In this document: positions 11,605 to 21,279 of the stretch, piece by piece | Position numbering within the stretch: the stretch's first letter is position 1 | Layout: every line of letters starts with the position of its first letter | Source of the DNA: Endothia cerciana | Taxonomy: Eukaryota; Ascomycota; Sordariomycetes; Diaporthales; Cryphonectriaceae | Direction: 5' to 3' | DNA: 64,000 nucleotides | Assembly (NCBI GenBank): GCA_026119935.1 | Contig: JALRMH010000040.1 | Location: forward strand, 186,001-250,000 | Position numbers and translations under genes: made by a program | The notes under the pieces: model-generated | What the model was told of the DNA's origin: nothing | What the model saw: only the letters and a program-made list of their open reading frames with translations | Databases searched by the model: none

Positions 11605-12800
11605 CTAATACACCACAAGTAAAGGCTTGACAACACTGCCTTTCTTCATCTCTCCCAGCGCCCTGTCCATTTCCTCAAACTTGAACTCGGCCAGTAGCTT
11701 GTCGAAAGGAAACTGGCCGTTCCTGTACATCTCATGTAGCCGGGGTATCATCTGCCTGGGGACGGCGTCTCCCTGATGCGTCCCTCGATGCGTGATCCCC
11801 TTGACCAGGTGTTGCTCCAGGCCGTATCCGGCCACGTTCGAGTGGATTCCCGCCCCAATAGTCACGAGCGTTCCTAGTTTGTCCAAGGCCGAATGTGCTG
11901 TTCTGACGATGTTCTCGTTCCCCACACAGTCCAGCGCAAAGTCCATGCCGTGCTCGCCGGGAGTGAATTTGCGCAGTGCCGCCGCGACTTCTTCATTGGA
12001 CTTCCCAGATGAGTTGTAGAGGTGAGTCTCCGGTCCGAGGATCGAACTAGGTATGATGTCCAGTTTTGTCTGCGAGATGTCGACCAGGACGATACAGGCT
12101 GGATCAGTGAGCTGGGCGGCGAGCAGGGCAGCGAGACCGACAGCACCTCCGCCAAAGATGACCAGCCTCGAGCCGGGAGGTGGCTTGACAACGTTCCTGG
12201 CACATATATCAGTCAGTGGATGATCCAGCCTCGTACCGCGAGGAGGACCGCTCACATTATCGTGCCTGCGCCCGTCTGGATCCCACATCCCAGGCCCGCA
12301 CACCGCTTCAGTTCTTCCGTCCCCACGGCCCCAACCTTTACACAGCTCTCCTCCCTCACCAGCGCCGTCCGCGCCATGCTGCTCTGCCCAAAGAACAGCC
12401 CGTTCACCGCGCCGCCCCCGTCCTCCGCAGTCGCAACCGCGCTCCCGTCGTCCCTCTTCCCGCCGAAGTTGAGCGGGAACAGCTCGTCGCAGTAGGGGTT
12501 CTGGCCTGCCGTGCACCTCCGGCACTTGGTGCACGAGGCGAAGGCCAGGACCACCGCGTCGCCGGGCCTCACGTAGGTCACCCCCGGACCGACCGCGCGC
12601 ACGTAGCCTGATCCTTCGTGCCCTATGATGAGGGGTGGCGGGAGGAAGAAATCCCCCGCTGCGGCGCGGATGTCGGTGTGGCAGATGGAGGCGGCCACGA
12701 TGTCCACGAGGAGCTCGCGGGGCCCCGGTGCGGGATATGTGACCTTCTCCAGCGCCAGGGCCGGCGGGCGGGCGACGTAGGCTTCAGATGTTACGGACAT
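11605..12800 (-). CDS. Zinc-dependent alcohol dehydrogenase (MDR superfamily, aryl/benzyl-alcohol type)
   Basis: This NAD(P)-dependent medium-chain dehydrogenase has exons 12800-12256 and 12196-11605. The 60-nt intron is phase 2 (donor GTGAGC). The product is 378 aa, normal for class-III-like ADHs. Catalytic zinc ligands are Cys40 (ASICHTD), His61-Glu62 (IIGHEG) and Cys172 (AGLGCGIQTGAG). The four structural-zinc cysteines are Cys90, 93, 96 and 104. The nucleotide-binding loop is FGGGAVGLAA with the acidic VLVDIS strand end that usually favours NAD. An in-frame ATG at 12839 would add 13 residues, but the family start fits 12800. It sits between the hydratase and a broken transporter, so it may oxidise an alcohol/aldehyde intermediate of the same pathway; that role is inferred from position only. 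Confidence 0.92.
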
Positions 12801-13307
12801 CCTGTGGCGGCTGTTGCTGCTGGAGACTACGATGGACATCAGCGACCGGCCAGGGTCTTTGGAGATGAGCAAAGTCTTGAGCACCGACGGGCTTCGTGAC
12901 CCCTGGAAAATGGTCCCGCAGCCCGAACGATTTTTCCCGGCGGATCGTCAACCGGGTTGCCCTCACAGTGGTAGTGGTTTGTCTCCAAATAAGTACTTAT
13001 GCATGCAACCCCCTCTTTGTCCGGTTCTGGTCTGGGACAGCCGGACCTTTGATGCCGGCACTTCTCAAGCATTCTACTACCTCACCGGCTGCAATACCAC
13101 GCCGTCCTGGCCTTACTGGCTACAGTCTGAATTTGGAGGCAGCCGGTAACTAAAGATGGCTTTCGTGACTGCTCCAACCCACTCTGGCCTTGCTTGACGG
13201 CTTGCATACGGCGCACTGCTACTTATGCTATGTAGCCAAGCGGCCCTGGGTATTTCCAAGCAGGAAAATGCTTATGATGTCGTATTTTGGTTGGGTATGG
13301 ACGGGTC
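12801..13307. other. Spacer upstream of the ADH gene
   Basis: This is the presumed promoter of the leftward ADH gene. There is no coding frame of note. Confidence 0.4.
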
Positions 13308-14036
13308 TCACAGCGTGAACCTGAAGGCTGGGTGCCTGTGGCCCAAGAATTGCTGGCCGCGCCCGTCGAGCAACCTCTCGTCCCTGTCACCCTCCTCCCG
13401 CCTCCTGTCCTCCCACCGGCAGTAGGTCATCTGGATGCACACCGTGATGAGGCACAGCACGAGGGCCCCCAAAGATACTGAATTCCCTATGGTGTAGTCC
13501 GGCCTGCGACAGCCGGAACGTCAGCCGAGGGGACGATGTACGGAGCGGTCCTGACTGTGGATCGGGGACACCCACGCATCCTTGGCTACGTAGATCAAGG
13601 TGGCAGGGAAGACAGCGCAGTTGGCGATGGACGATCATGAAGCCTATGCCCGTGGCCCGAACGTAGTGTGGTGCGAGGGTGCAGCCTCCGGTCACGATAG
13701 GACCTCGTGCCTTGATCCCGTCAGATAACGCCGAGGTCAGTAAGTAGTACCGCCACGAAGGCCGCCATGTTCGGCGGCACTGTGAAAAGTTGAGCTATTG
13801 TGGGATTGGTATAACCTAACCCAGTGATGATGGTGGGCAGGAAGAGGGAGAAGCTCTGTGGCGCCCTGACTGCCATCCGGACCCAGCGCCAGTCGAACCG
13901 TTCCTCGTTGACATCTGCCACATCCGTGGCTCCGTGGGCGTCTTGCTTGAGGCGAGCCATGGCGGCCGCCCTCTCCTCCCCGGACAGCCTTCTCAAGTAT
14001 AAGGTTAAAACATCTAGTCTGACCGCTCCCTGTTAG
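13308..14036 (-). pseudogene. Broken MFS transporter (allantoate/Dal5-type anion permease family)
   Basis: Several frames each carry parts of one Dal5-type major facilitator. Upstream (13996 downwards) is RRLSGEERAAAMARLKQDAH with the central-loop FDWRWVRMAV, then SFSLFLPTIITGLGYTNP and LFTVPPNMAAFVAVLLTD. A second frame near 13690 has GGCTLAPHYVRATGIGFM. A third ends with TIGNSVSLGALVLCLITVC and an Arg-rich tail closing at the TGA at 13308-13310. The N-terminal six helices are absent, about 20 residues are missing before the SFSLFLP helix, and at least two frame changes occur, so this cannot encode a transporter. Family members import organic anions. Its position suggests it once fed the neighbouring CoA pathway. 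Confidence 0.8.
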
Positions 14037-14347
14037 TTTCATAGAAAGCATAACCGTCTTGGCTTGCCACGCAGAGCGATGCCATTGGATCACCCCGCAA
14101 CCTGGAGAATCGCTGGTAATGATGATGGCAGCGTCAGGGCTGCCTCGTGGGGGGGATGTGGGGGAGGACGACAACTCTCTCGGCAGGCTACGAGGCCTCT
14201 TGAGATGCAAGCTGTCTTCTACGTTAATTTGCCAGCCTGCTAGCCCACAAGTCTGGTCTGTCATCTCTCCGAGACATGCACTCCAGCCGAGACTCTAGTC
14301 CCTGGGAGAGGGGTGAAGTCACTACCAAGATCCCCTAGGTAGATTTT
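14037..14347. other. Spacer between MFS relic and CoA-transferase end
   Basis: This is probably the lost N-terminal part of the transporter, now unrecognisable, plus the 3' UTR of the CoA-transferase. I see no intact feature. Confidence 0.3.
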
Positions 14348-15604
14348 CTACGCCTCTATCCCAAGCTCGGCGAGGATCTTCTCATTATGCTCTCCCAAAG
14401 AAGGTACAGCATCCATCCGGGCATCCCCCGGGGCTGCAAAGCCCGGCGGTATCAGAGCCGGCACGCGGCCCTCCGGCGTCTCGACCTCTGTCCACCGGCC
14501 CCGGGCCTTCAGCTGCGGATGCGCCCATACGTCTGCCATGTCCCGGAGTTTTGCGTTCGCGATTCCGGCGCGGTCCAGCCTCTCCAGCAGCTGCTGTGCG
14601 GTCAATGTCGAGAAGACCTTGTAGATGATATCCCCGAGCTCCTCCTGGTTCCCTACCCGCAGGGTGTTGGCGTTGAATCGTGGGTCGGAGGCCAGCGCCG
14701 GGTCTTCTAGCACGTCGCTGCAGAGCTTCGCCCACTCCCTTTCATTCTGCACGCCCAGCATGACAGAGCCTCCGCCGCCTGTCGGGAATGGGCCGTACGG
14801 ATAGATCGTCGCATGTGCTGCCCCAACGCGCTCCGGAGGTGGCTGGCCCTGGTACGTGTAGTATAAGGGGAAGGTCATCCACTCCGTCATGCTCTCCAGC
14901 ATCGATATATCGACCTTCGCGCCCTTGCCCGTCTTGGCCCTTGTCATGATCGCACCCATGATGTTGGTGAAGGCATACATGCCGGCAGAGATGTCCGCGA
15001 TTGACATGCCCACCTTCACAGGCTCGTCCTTCATCCCTGTTATGGACAGCACTCCCGCCTCGGACTGCACGAGAAGGTCGTACGCCTTCTTGTCCCTATA
15101 CGGGCCATCAGATCCGTACCCTGAGATGTCACACACGATGAGTCTCGGATGCTCCCCCTTCAGCGCCTCATACGACAGCCCCATCCGCCCGGTGGCCCCC
15201 GGTGCGAGGTTCTGTACCAGCACATCCGCACGGCTGACCAGTGCCTTGAGGACACCGAGGTCTTTGGGCTGCTTGAGGTCAAGCACAAGGCTCTCCTTGG
15301 ACCTGTTCACCCAGAGAAAGTGTGACGACTGCCCCTTCACCCTTGCGTCGTAGTGCCGAGCAAAATCTCCCACCGCGGGCCGCTCGATCTTGATCACCCT
15401 GGCGCCCGAGTCGGCAAGCTGTCTCGTTGCGAAAGGGGCCGCGATGGCTTGCTCCAGGCTGACGACGGTGATGCCATCCAACGGTAGTTGCCTAGCGCCT
15501 GGGGCAGAGCTGTCGACATAGTATCTTCTCGGGACCGAAACCACGCCGGTATGGATGGCAAAGGTCGGCGGGCGAGAGCCGAGGGGGCGCCGAAGTCGAT
15601 ACAT
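14348..15604 (-). CDS. Family III CoA-transferase (CaiB/BaiF, SUGCT/itaconate CoA-transferase-like)
   Basis: This intact intronless gene encodes 418 aa. The first 35 residues are Arg/Ser-rich with no acids, which suggests a mitochondrial presequence. The CaiB core begins at PLDGITVVSLEQAIAAPFAT and continues with DSGARVIKIERP, QNLAPGATGRMG and CDISGYGSDGPY. The catalytic Asp is probably Asp176 in KKAYDLLVQSEAG, matching the Asp that forms the covalent CoA intermediate in formyl-CoA transferase. SUGCT homologues transfer CoA from succinyl-CoA to glutarate, hydroxymethylglutarate or itaconate. It is divergent from the acyl-CoA dehydrogenase at 16071, sharing one 466-bp intergenic region. Substrate assignment is inference from the gene neighbourhood. 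Confidence 0.93.
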   Translation of the reverse strand: MYRLRRPLGSRPPTFAIHTGVVSVPRRYYVDSSAPGARQLPLDGITVVSLEQAIAAPFATRQLADSGARVIKIERPAVGDFARHYDARVKGQSSHFLWVNRSKESLVLDLKQPKDLGVLKALVSRADVLVQNLAPGATGRMGLSYEALKGEHPRLIVCDISGYGSDGPYRDKKAYDLLVQSEAGVLSITGMKDEPVKVGMSIADISAGMYAFTNIMGAIMTRAKTGKGAKVDISMLESMTEWMTFPLYYTYQGQPPPERVGAAHATIYPYGPFPTGGGGSVMLGVQNEREWAKLCSDVLEDPALASDPRFNANTLRVGNQEELGDIIYKVFSTLTAQQLLERLDRAGIANAKLRDMADVWAHPQLKARGRWTEVETPEGRVPALIPPGFAAPGDARMDAVPSLGEHNEKILAELGIEA

Positions 15605-16070
15605 GCCGTGGAGGCTCGGGGGGGGGGGGGGGCTGGCTTAGGGAGACAGGTAGCTGACTTCGCCAGTAGTCGAGCCCCATTCCAGTGCCCTCGCTCGTAC
15701 GAGTGAGAGGACTGTTGGATTTGGTGATAGTGGCATGCCTTCACCCCGTCTCGGTGATCCGCAGTGGGCAAGTGCAGCGATGTGGGGGCGACAGGATAAA
15801 TCAGTTGCAATTTACGTCTTCCACCTGGCTGGGTGTGCTCTTCGCATAGGTGCGGAAATAATGAATAAAAAGCAAGTAGCCGGCTTCATATAGCCGGCGC
15901 AGATCCACCCCTCACTGCGAGGCGCACACGCAGATATTCGACCGAGGCCTTGGGTGGCGAGGGCCTACGCCTCACAGAGTTATACCCTTGAAGGGTTCAT
16001 AAGAGGTCAGCGATTTTGTCTGTCTACCTTCCTGTCAAGAATCAAATACCGCCGTCCTCAACCAGCAATC
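15605..16070. promoter_or_regulatory. Shared divergent promoter of CoA-transferase and acyl-CoA dehydrogenase
   Basis: This 466-bp region lies between the two start codons. It includes a G tract at about 15620-15631 and an A-rich stretch at about 15860-15876 (AATGAATAAAAAGCAAG). Divergent arrangement of two CoA-ester enzymes suggests co-regulation. No specific operator can be named by eye. Confidence 0.45.
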
Positions 16071-17507
16071 ATGTCTCGCTCCTTCGGTTGGGCAGCGTGG
16101 CGCCGCCACCATCGCTTGACCGCACGCCCGCAAGCTGTATCACATTTCCCACACCGCGGGAGCCCATTTTCAACAACGTCCACAAGGCAGCTCATGGAAA
16201 CAACGGGATTCACCGAGACACAGCTCACGGTCCGAGACGCAGCGGGCGCCGTGTGCTCTAATTTCCCCAACAGCTACTGGCAGGAACACGACCAGAAGGA
16301 GGAAGACCCGAAAGAATTCCACGCAGCGCTCGCAAGAGATGGCTGGTTGGGCATAGCCCTGCCTGAGGAGCTGGGCGGCTCAGGGCTCGGGATCTCGGAG
16401 GCGACCATGATGATGCAGACCATCACGGAGTCGGGGGCCGGCATGGCCGGGGCACAAGCAGTACACGCCAACGTGTACGCGACGCAGCCGCTGGCCAGGT
16501 TCGGCACGAGGGGGCAGCTGGAGAGCACCGTCCCAAACATCGTGTCGGGCAAGTGGCGTACGTGCTTTGGCGTGACGGAGCCGAACGCGGGGCTGGACAC
16601 CCTGAGGCTCGGGACGACGGCCAAAAAGCAGGGCGACGGATCGTACCGGGTGACGGGGCAGAAGATATGGATCACCTGCGCACAGGTGGCGAGGGAGATG
16701 ATGCTGCTCGCGAGAACCACGCCCCTGGGTGAGGTCAAGAAGCCGGGTGAAGGGCTGTCCATGTTCTGCATTGACCTGGACCGGGAGCAGCCGGGCTTGG
16801 ACATCAGGAAGATCAAGAAGATGGGCGGCCGAGCGGTCGACGCCAACGAGGTGTACTTTGACAACTACGCAATACCAGCCGGGTCGCTCATCGGCGAGGA
16901 GGGCAGGGGCTTCAAGATGATCCTGCACGGGATGAACGCCGAGAGGTGCTTGCTCGCGGGCGAGGCACTGGGTCTGGGCTACGCTGCGCTGACGAGGGCA
17001 GCGGAGTACGCGAGGGGGCGGACTGTCTTCCAGCGTCCCATCGGCAAGAATCAGGGTATTGCACACCCCTTGGCAGACGCTTTCATGCAGCTTGAGGGGG
17101 CAAAACTGGCAACCTACCATGCAGCCAGGCTGTTTGATATCAGCAAGAATGACGCCTCAATACGGCCTGATTCTATCGGTGTAGCTTGCAACAGCGCCAA
17201 ATACATGGCGGCCGAGGCAGCGTTTAATGCCTGTGAGAGAGCAGTTCTGACAGTGAGTGTCCCGAAGACGACGGGGCGGTCCCCTTCATCCCCCCCCCCC
17301 CCCTTTTTGCTTCCTGGAAAATTTTGGTTTCTGGAAAGCGGACCAGGCTAATCTCTTCGTCAGCACGGAGGCATGGGCTACGCCCTAGAATATGATGTTG
17401 AAAGGTGGTTCCGGGAATGTCTCGTGCCACGTATTGCACCCGTGAGCAGGGAGATGATTCTAAACTACATCAGTGAGAGGGTTTTGCAGTTGCCGAGGAG
17501 TTATTAG
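16071..17507 (+). CDS. Acyl-CoA dehydrogenase, probably mitochondrial
   Basis: This FAD enzyme introduces a trans-2,3 double bond into an acyl-CoA and passes electrons to ETF. Exons 16071-17252 and 17364-17507 flank a phase-0 intron with a long C tract. The product is 441 aa. The N-terminus is rich in Arg, Ser and Trp (SRSFGWAAWRRHHRLTARP), consistent with mitochondrial import. Family blocks are ALPEELGGSGLG, FGVTEPNAGLDTL, VTGQKIWITCA (FAD contacts), GEEGRGFKMILHGMNAER and, across the splice, LT/HGGMGYALEYDVERWFRE, where the glutamate near the end is the likely catalytic base. The long 5' frame before 16071 starts with GTG and lacks similarity. The divergent partner is a CoA-transferase, suggesting a short-chain dicarboxyl or branched acyl-CoA substrate. 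Confidence 0.92.
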
Positions 17508-19296
17508 AACCCGAGAGACACGGCCCCCAACAGCCTTCTAGAGCTGACGAAACCCACGTCCTAAATAGAGGGAGCTGCAGCTCTCTGGGGAACCGTTGTC
17601 CAGGTGTAAACGCGATGGCCAACCTCGACAGGTTATCTGTGCCTGTCACGAAACTCGCTCTGTGATGCGATCCTGCCACCAATCCTCACTTGATAGTCAA
17701 GAGCCTCACTATTTGAAGCTCCGAACGGCAGGTTCTTTTATCCCTTTACCCTCCCCCCACTATATGATTCTGCTCATAGCCCTTGACAACTCTAAACTAT
17801 CAACATTATGCCAAAACTGTAAGCATTAGATGACGCAGGTCAATCGACTGCTGACCGCGTGGAGCGTTGATGTGCCGGTCTGCAACATCAATACGAAAAG
17901 TTGCTTCCCAGTTCAATAGTAGACGAGGGCGGCCACGCTTCAAATCCCGGTCCACATTTAGGCTGTGTTCGTCCAGGATTGGACAATGACTAGTTTCAAA
18001 TGAGGATGTCATGACTCGAGTGTAGGCGGCTGTTCGCATCTGTCGTGGCATGGGTCTGCCAGCAGTGCAAGTCAAGATGGGTGAGGCTCTGCCGCCTCAA
18101 GCCTAGCCTCTAATTATCATAAACGTGGGTCTTGGCATCGACGTTGGTGTCTTCAGGAGGAGTTGTGGCAAGTGTTTGTTTCTCACCTTTGGCAGAAGAA
18201 TTAATGCAACAAGGGTGATCATTCTGCTAGTGAATCCTCAGCTGTCAAGGATTGTGCGTCGTATAGTCCCCTCATGTATACTGTAAAGTCTCCCTACAAG
18301 GGATCCATAAGGAAAAGGATGTGAAGATGGAGACTCTACGGCGAATATTTTCTATAATAAAGAAAATCTCATAACCAAGGTTTCGTGACGACGAAGATTT
18401 CACGGATGAAAAATATATCATAATGAATGCTTTACTATTATATTATAACTGGACATGTTTCTTTCAGGTTGTGTGGAGGTAACTTTATCTAGAGAGATGA
18501 CAATGTCGGGACAGATGAAAATACCGGGTCAGATGATAAAATATGTGTTGTTTTCTATATAGCTGTGCTAGATGCTGTAGTTTCCAAATCGAATCCTGTG
18601 ATGCACTGATGGCTCAAGCAGTACGAGCTATGGGTAAAAACTGGTTCACGCTAACCGACGTAAATATGTAGCAGTAAGTCATAGTAAAAAGCAGAAGCAG
18701 TAAGTAAGTGGGGGTCCATCTCGACGTGCTGTGCTGGGGTACTGAGTTCGAATCCCGCCTTTCTAGCTATTGCAAATGCAAAATCACCGAGCAAGTCGCC
18801 TTGAGCCATGAAGTATGGGTAACATGATGCTCCACCCCAGCTGCTATGTGGAAACATCTCTACCTAAAATACTCGAGGGATGGATTATTGCTAACATGCG
18901 CTCCATACTCGTCAGCCTTGTACATTGACATCCTCAGCCTCGTACATTGACATCCTCAGCCTCGTACATTGACTTCCTCAGCCTCGTATATTTGACGTCC
19001 GTCAGCCATCGCACGGTGATGATGGTCCTCATTATCTCACTTGATATCAGATAACTGTAGAAGCAGCTGGAAATTCTCCGCATATTCGGCGGGGTAATGA
19101 TACGGCTCCTATCGCAAGAAAACCCTTTCTGCCGGAGTGGGAAGGCGGCGAAGGGTTGAAGCAGTTGGACCGTGCACGAGGCTTCCAGCTATTTAATAAC
19201 GCCTTCCTCCACCGTACTTTGCGACAGAAAACTGAAACGGTTCAGCCAACACTGCTCCATCCTCATATCTTCTTTCATCACACAGCATCATACAAG
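17508..19296. other. AT-richer intergenic stretch with a tandem repeat
   Basis: There is no gene. The region from about 18240 to 18600 is clearly richer in A/T than the rest of the window (many ATAATA/TATTATA runs). That is the pattern expected from repeat-induced point mutation or an old transposon. A four-unit tandem repeat lies at 18913-19000. The last about 150 nt are the promoter and leader of the zinc-finger gene. Confidence 0.5.
18913..19000 (+). repeat. 22-bp tandem repeat, four units
   Basis: Four consecutive 22-bp units start CAGCCTCGTACATTGACATC. Units at 18913, 18935 and 18957 differ by only one or two bases, and the unit at 18979 is more diverged. A partial fifth CAGCC follows. 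The repeat sits in the AT-rich spacer. Confidence 0.9.
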
Positions 19297-20176
19297 ATGA
19301 CGTCTGCCACCTTAATGTCACAGGACATGAGAGAGTTTATCCAAGAAAATCCTGGTTGGGGCCAGGTGGGGATTTCCCGCGACGGGGCGGCCCAGAAGAA
19401 GTTCGGCCAGGAGAAGTACGCCCTGTACGAGCAGGGCACCAAGTTCGTGATCAACCGACGCGCCACCGCCGCCAGTGCTCGGCCGCCTGCTACGTTTGAC
19501 AAGTATATCTCCCTCCCCCTTTTTATATCCTCCTCCCGTCTTCGCTAAATCCCGCGGGGGACACTGCGGCCTCTGGGGTCTAAATAAATGCTGAATCTAC
19601 ACCGGTGCTAATTCTTTACTAAACAGGGCTCAAAGCAACAACAGGCGCAGACGCTTCTGCTCCATCTGCACGGCCGACGTCAACGACCCTGCCCGTCATA
19701 ACCTCGAGCGCCATGTGCAGGACCCCGCCCAGACGCTGTACTGCCCTCACCAGGGCTGTGATTGGGCCACGCTAAGAGACGGTACCATCACTATCGATGA
19801 GCACCTGGCGAACACCCACCTGGATTTCCGCAACATTGATGGTCGCGCGGGCGCGTTGAGCGAGAGGACCGACAAGAAGACGACACTACAACGTCTCAAC
19901 ATGAATGCGCTGCTCTGCGTCGCTACGCAGAACCAGGACAAAGTGTTGAACGTCATCCTCCCCAAGCGGGACAGCCTATACGCTGCTCTCGCCGCGGAGA
20001 ACAAGAAGTGTCCCGCACTCACCAGAGACTTCGATCGCAACCTGCTGCCCCCCCAGGTCGATGTCGTCACCATGAAAAAGGACGACCGTGTCGACCACAT
20101 GGTCGCGCTGCGGGCGACAATCATCTCGATGCAGAAGGGTATCGAGCTGGCCGAGAACATGCTGGCTGAGGAGTAG
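19297..20176 (+). CDS. Small protein with two Cys/His zinc-binding segments, function unknown
   Basis: Exons 19297-19502 and 19627-20176 are joined by a phase-2 intron (donor GTATAT, branch TACTAAAC). The product is 251 aa. Exon 2 starts with an Arg-rich stretch and then two zinc-binding candidates: C80-x2-C83...H93-x4-H98 and C108-x4-C113...H128-x4-H133. They are spaced like divergent C2H2 fingers. The C-terminal half (KKTTLQRLNMNALLCVATQN and onward) is probably helical. I do not recognise a named family. It could bind DNA or RNA, or be a structural zinc protein. The ATG at 19297 was chosen because the frame upstream lacks an ATG. Confidence 0.75.
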
Positions 20177-20633
20177 CGGATGGATCTCGTGGGCACCGTG
20201 GAAAACAGGTTTGGAGGAGGATGCTGGGGTCTGTCACGGTGGCACTGTGAAGCAATAACGAGGGGTCGGCATGACCAACATTCCGGGAGACCCACTTCGC
20301 ATGTCCCTTTGAACGCGCGACTGGGGTGCCTTGATTTGAAAGCTACGGATAGTGTCGGGGTTTACTTTACGCATGGCCTGTCCGAAGGAAGGAATCGGTC
20401 AGCATAGACGACCAAGTCAGGAACGCATGACAAATCGATCGCACGATATGAGCCTGATACGTGACATGGCTCAAGCACGAGTCTTTATCAGACGTGATCT
20501 TGTGCCGCTTGTCACCCCGATTGTGATTCGGACTGTGATTAACCCATTAATATTAATACTGCTGGCCTTTGTTCACATGCCGAGATCGATACTGAAGCGG
20601 CCACCCCATTCCAGCCATCAGAACGCCTTCAAC
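20177..20633. other. Spacer upstream of the FMN-reductase-like gene
   Basis: No gene is seen; this is the presumed promoter of the next gene. Confidence 0.4.
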
Positions 20634-21279
20634 ATGTCACCATTAGCAAAATCCGTGGCTCTCGTCGTCACGTCTCACCGCGCCTTGCGCGTCGGACCGT
20701 CCGTCAGGGCCGTCATTGAGAGAATCATCCAGCCGGCGGCTAGCGCAGCCAACATCACCCTAACAACGGTCGACGCCAAGTCCTTCAACCTGCCCGTCTT
20801 CAGCGGGCCCCTCCCCCCCAAAGTTCATGGCACTGAAGGGGGTCGAGTTTGAAGAGGAGGCCCCCAGGGCCTGGGTCAGGGAGATGGCATCACACGACGG
20901 CTACATCCTCGTCATCAACGAGTACAACTATGGCATGTCCGGGGCGACCAAGAACGCGATCGACTTCCTGTGGGCGGGGTTCACCGGGAAACCGGTCATG
21001 ATTGTCAGTTATGGTGGCGGGGGTGGGCATCTTGCGAACGAGCAGCTCAGCGCTGTCCTGAAAGGCATGGAGCTCAAAGTGGTGGAGAAGAAGGTCGAAT
21101 TGACCTGGTCTGGGGGCCGGGGCCCGGAGGCCCTGCTTGCCGTCACGGAGGGGAAGCTTGGTGAGAAATCTAAGGAGGAGTGGATGGCCACCAGACCGAC
21201 AGAAGTACTGGGGGCGTTTGCAGAGCTGGAGAGCAAGCTGAGGGAGGGGGAGGGCACCCCCGTAGGCACGAATGAATGA
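20634..21279 (+). CDS. NADPH-dependent FMN reductase-like flavoprotein, frame broken at a C tract
   Basis: The product resembles flavodoxin-fold NAD(P)H:FMN/quinone reductases of about 200 aa. Frame 1 from the ATG at 20634 reads LAKSVALVVTSHRALRVGPS through FNLPVFSGPLPP. The rest, EEEAPRAWVREMASHDGYI, EYNYGMSGATKNAIDFLWAG (the flavin-loop signature) and KPVMIVSYGGGGGHLANEQL, is in a second frame. The switch falls at a run of seven Cs (20813-20819); a one-base change there restores a continuous protein. No intron fits. Either a sequencing indel in the C tract or a recent null mutation explains it. Confidence 0.75.

Noticed and set aside
18661..18780. tRNA-like TTCGAATCCC at about 18747
   Set aside because: The flanking bases cannot form a T-stem, and no anticodon or acceptor arm is visible.
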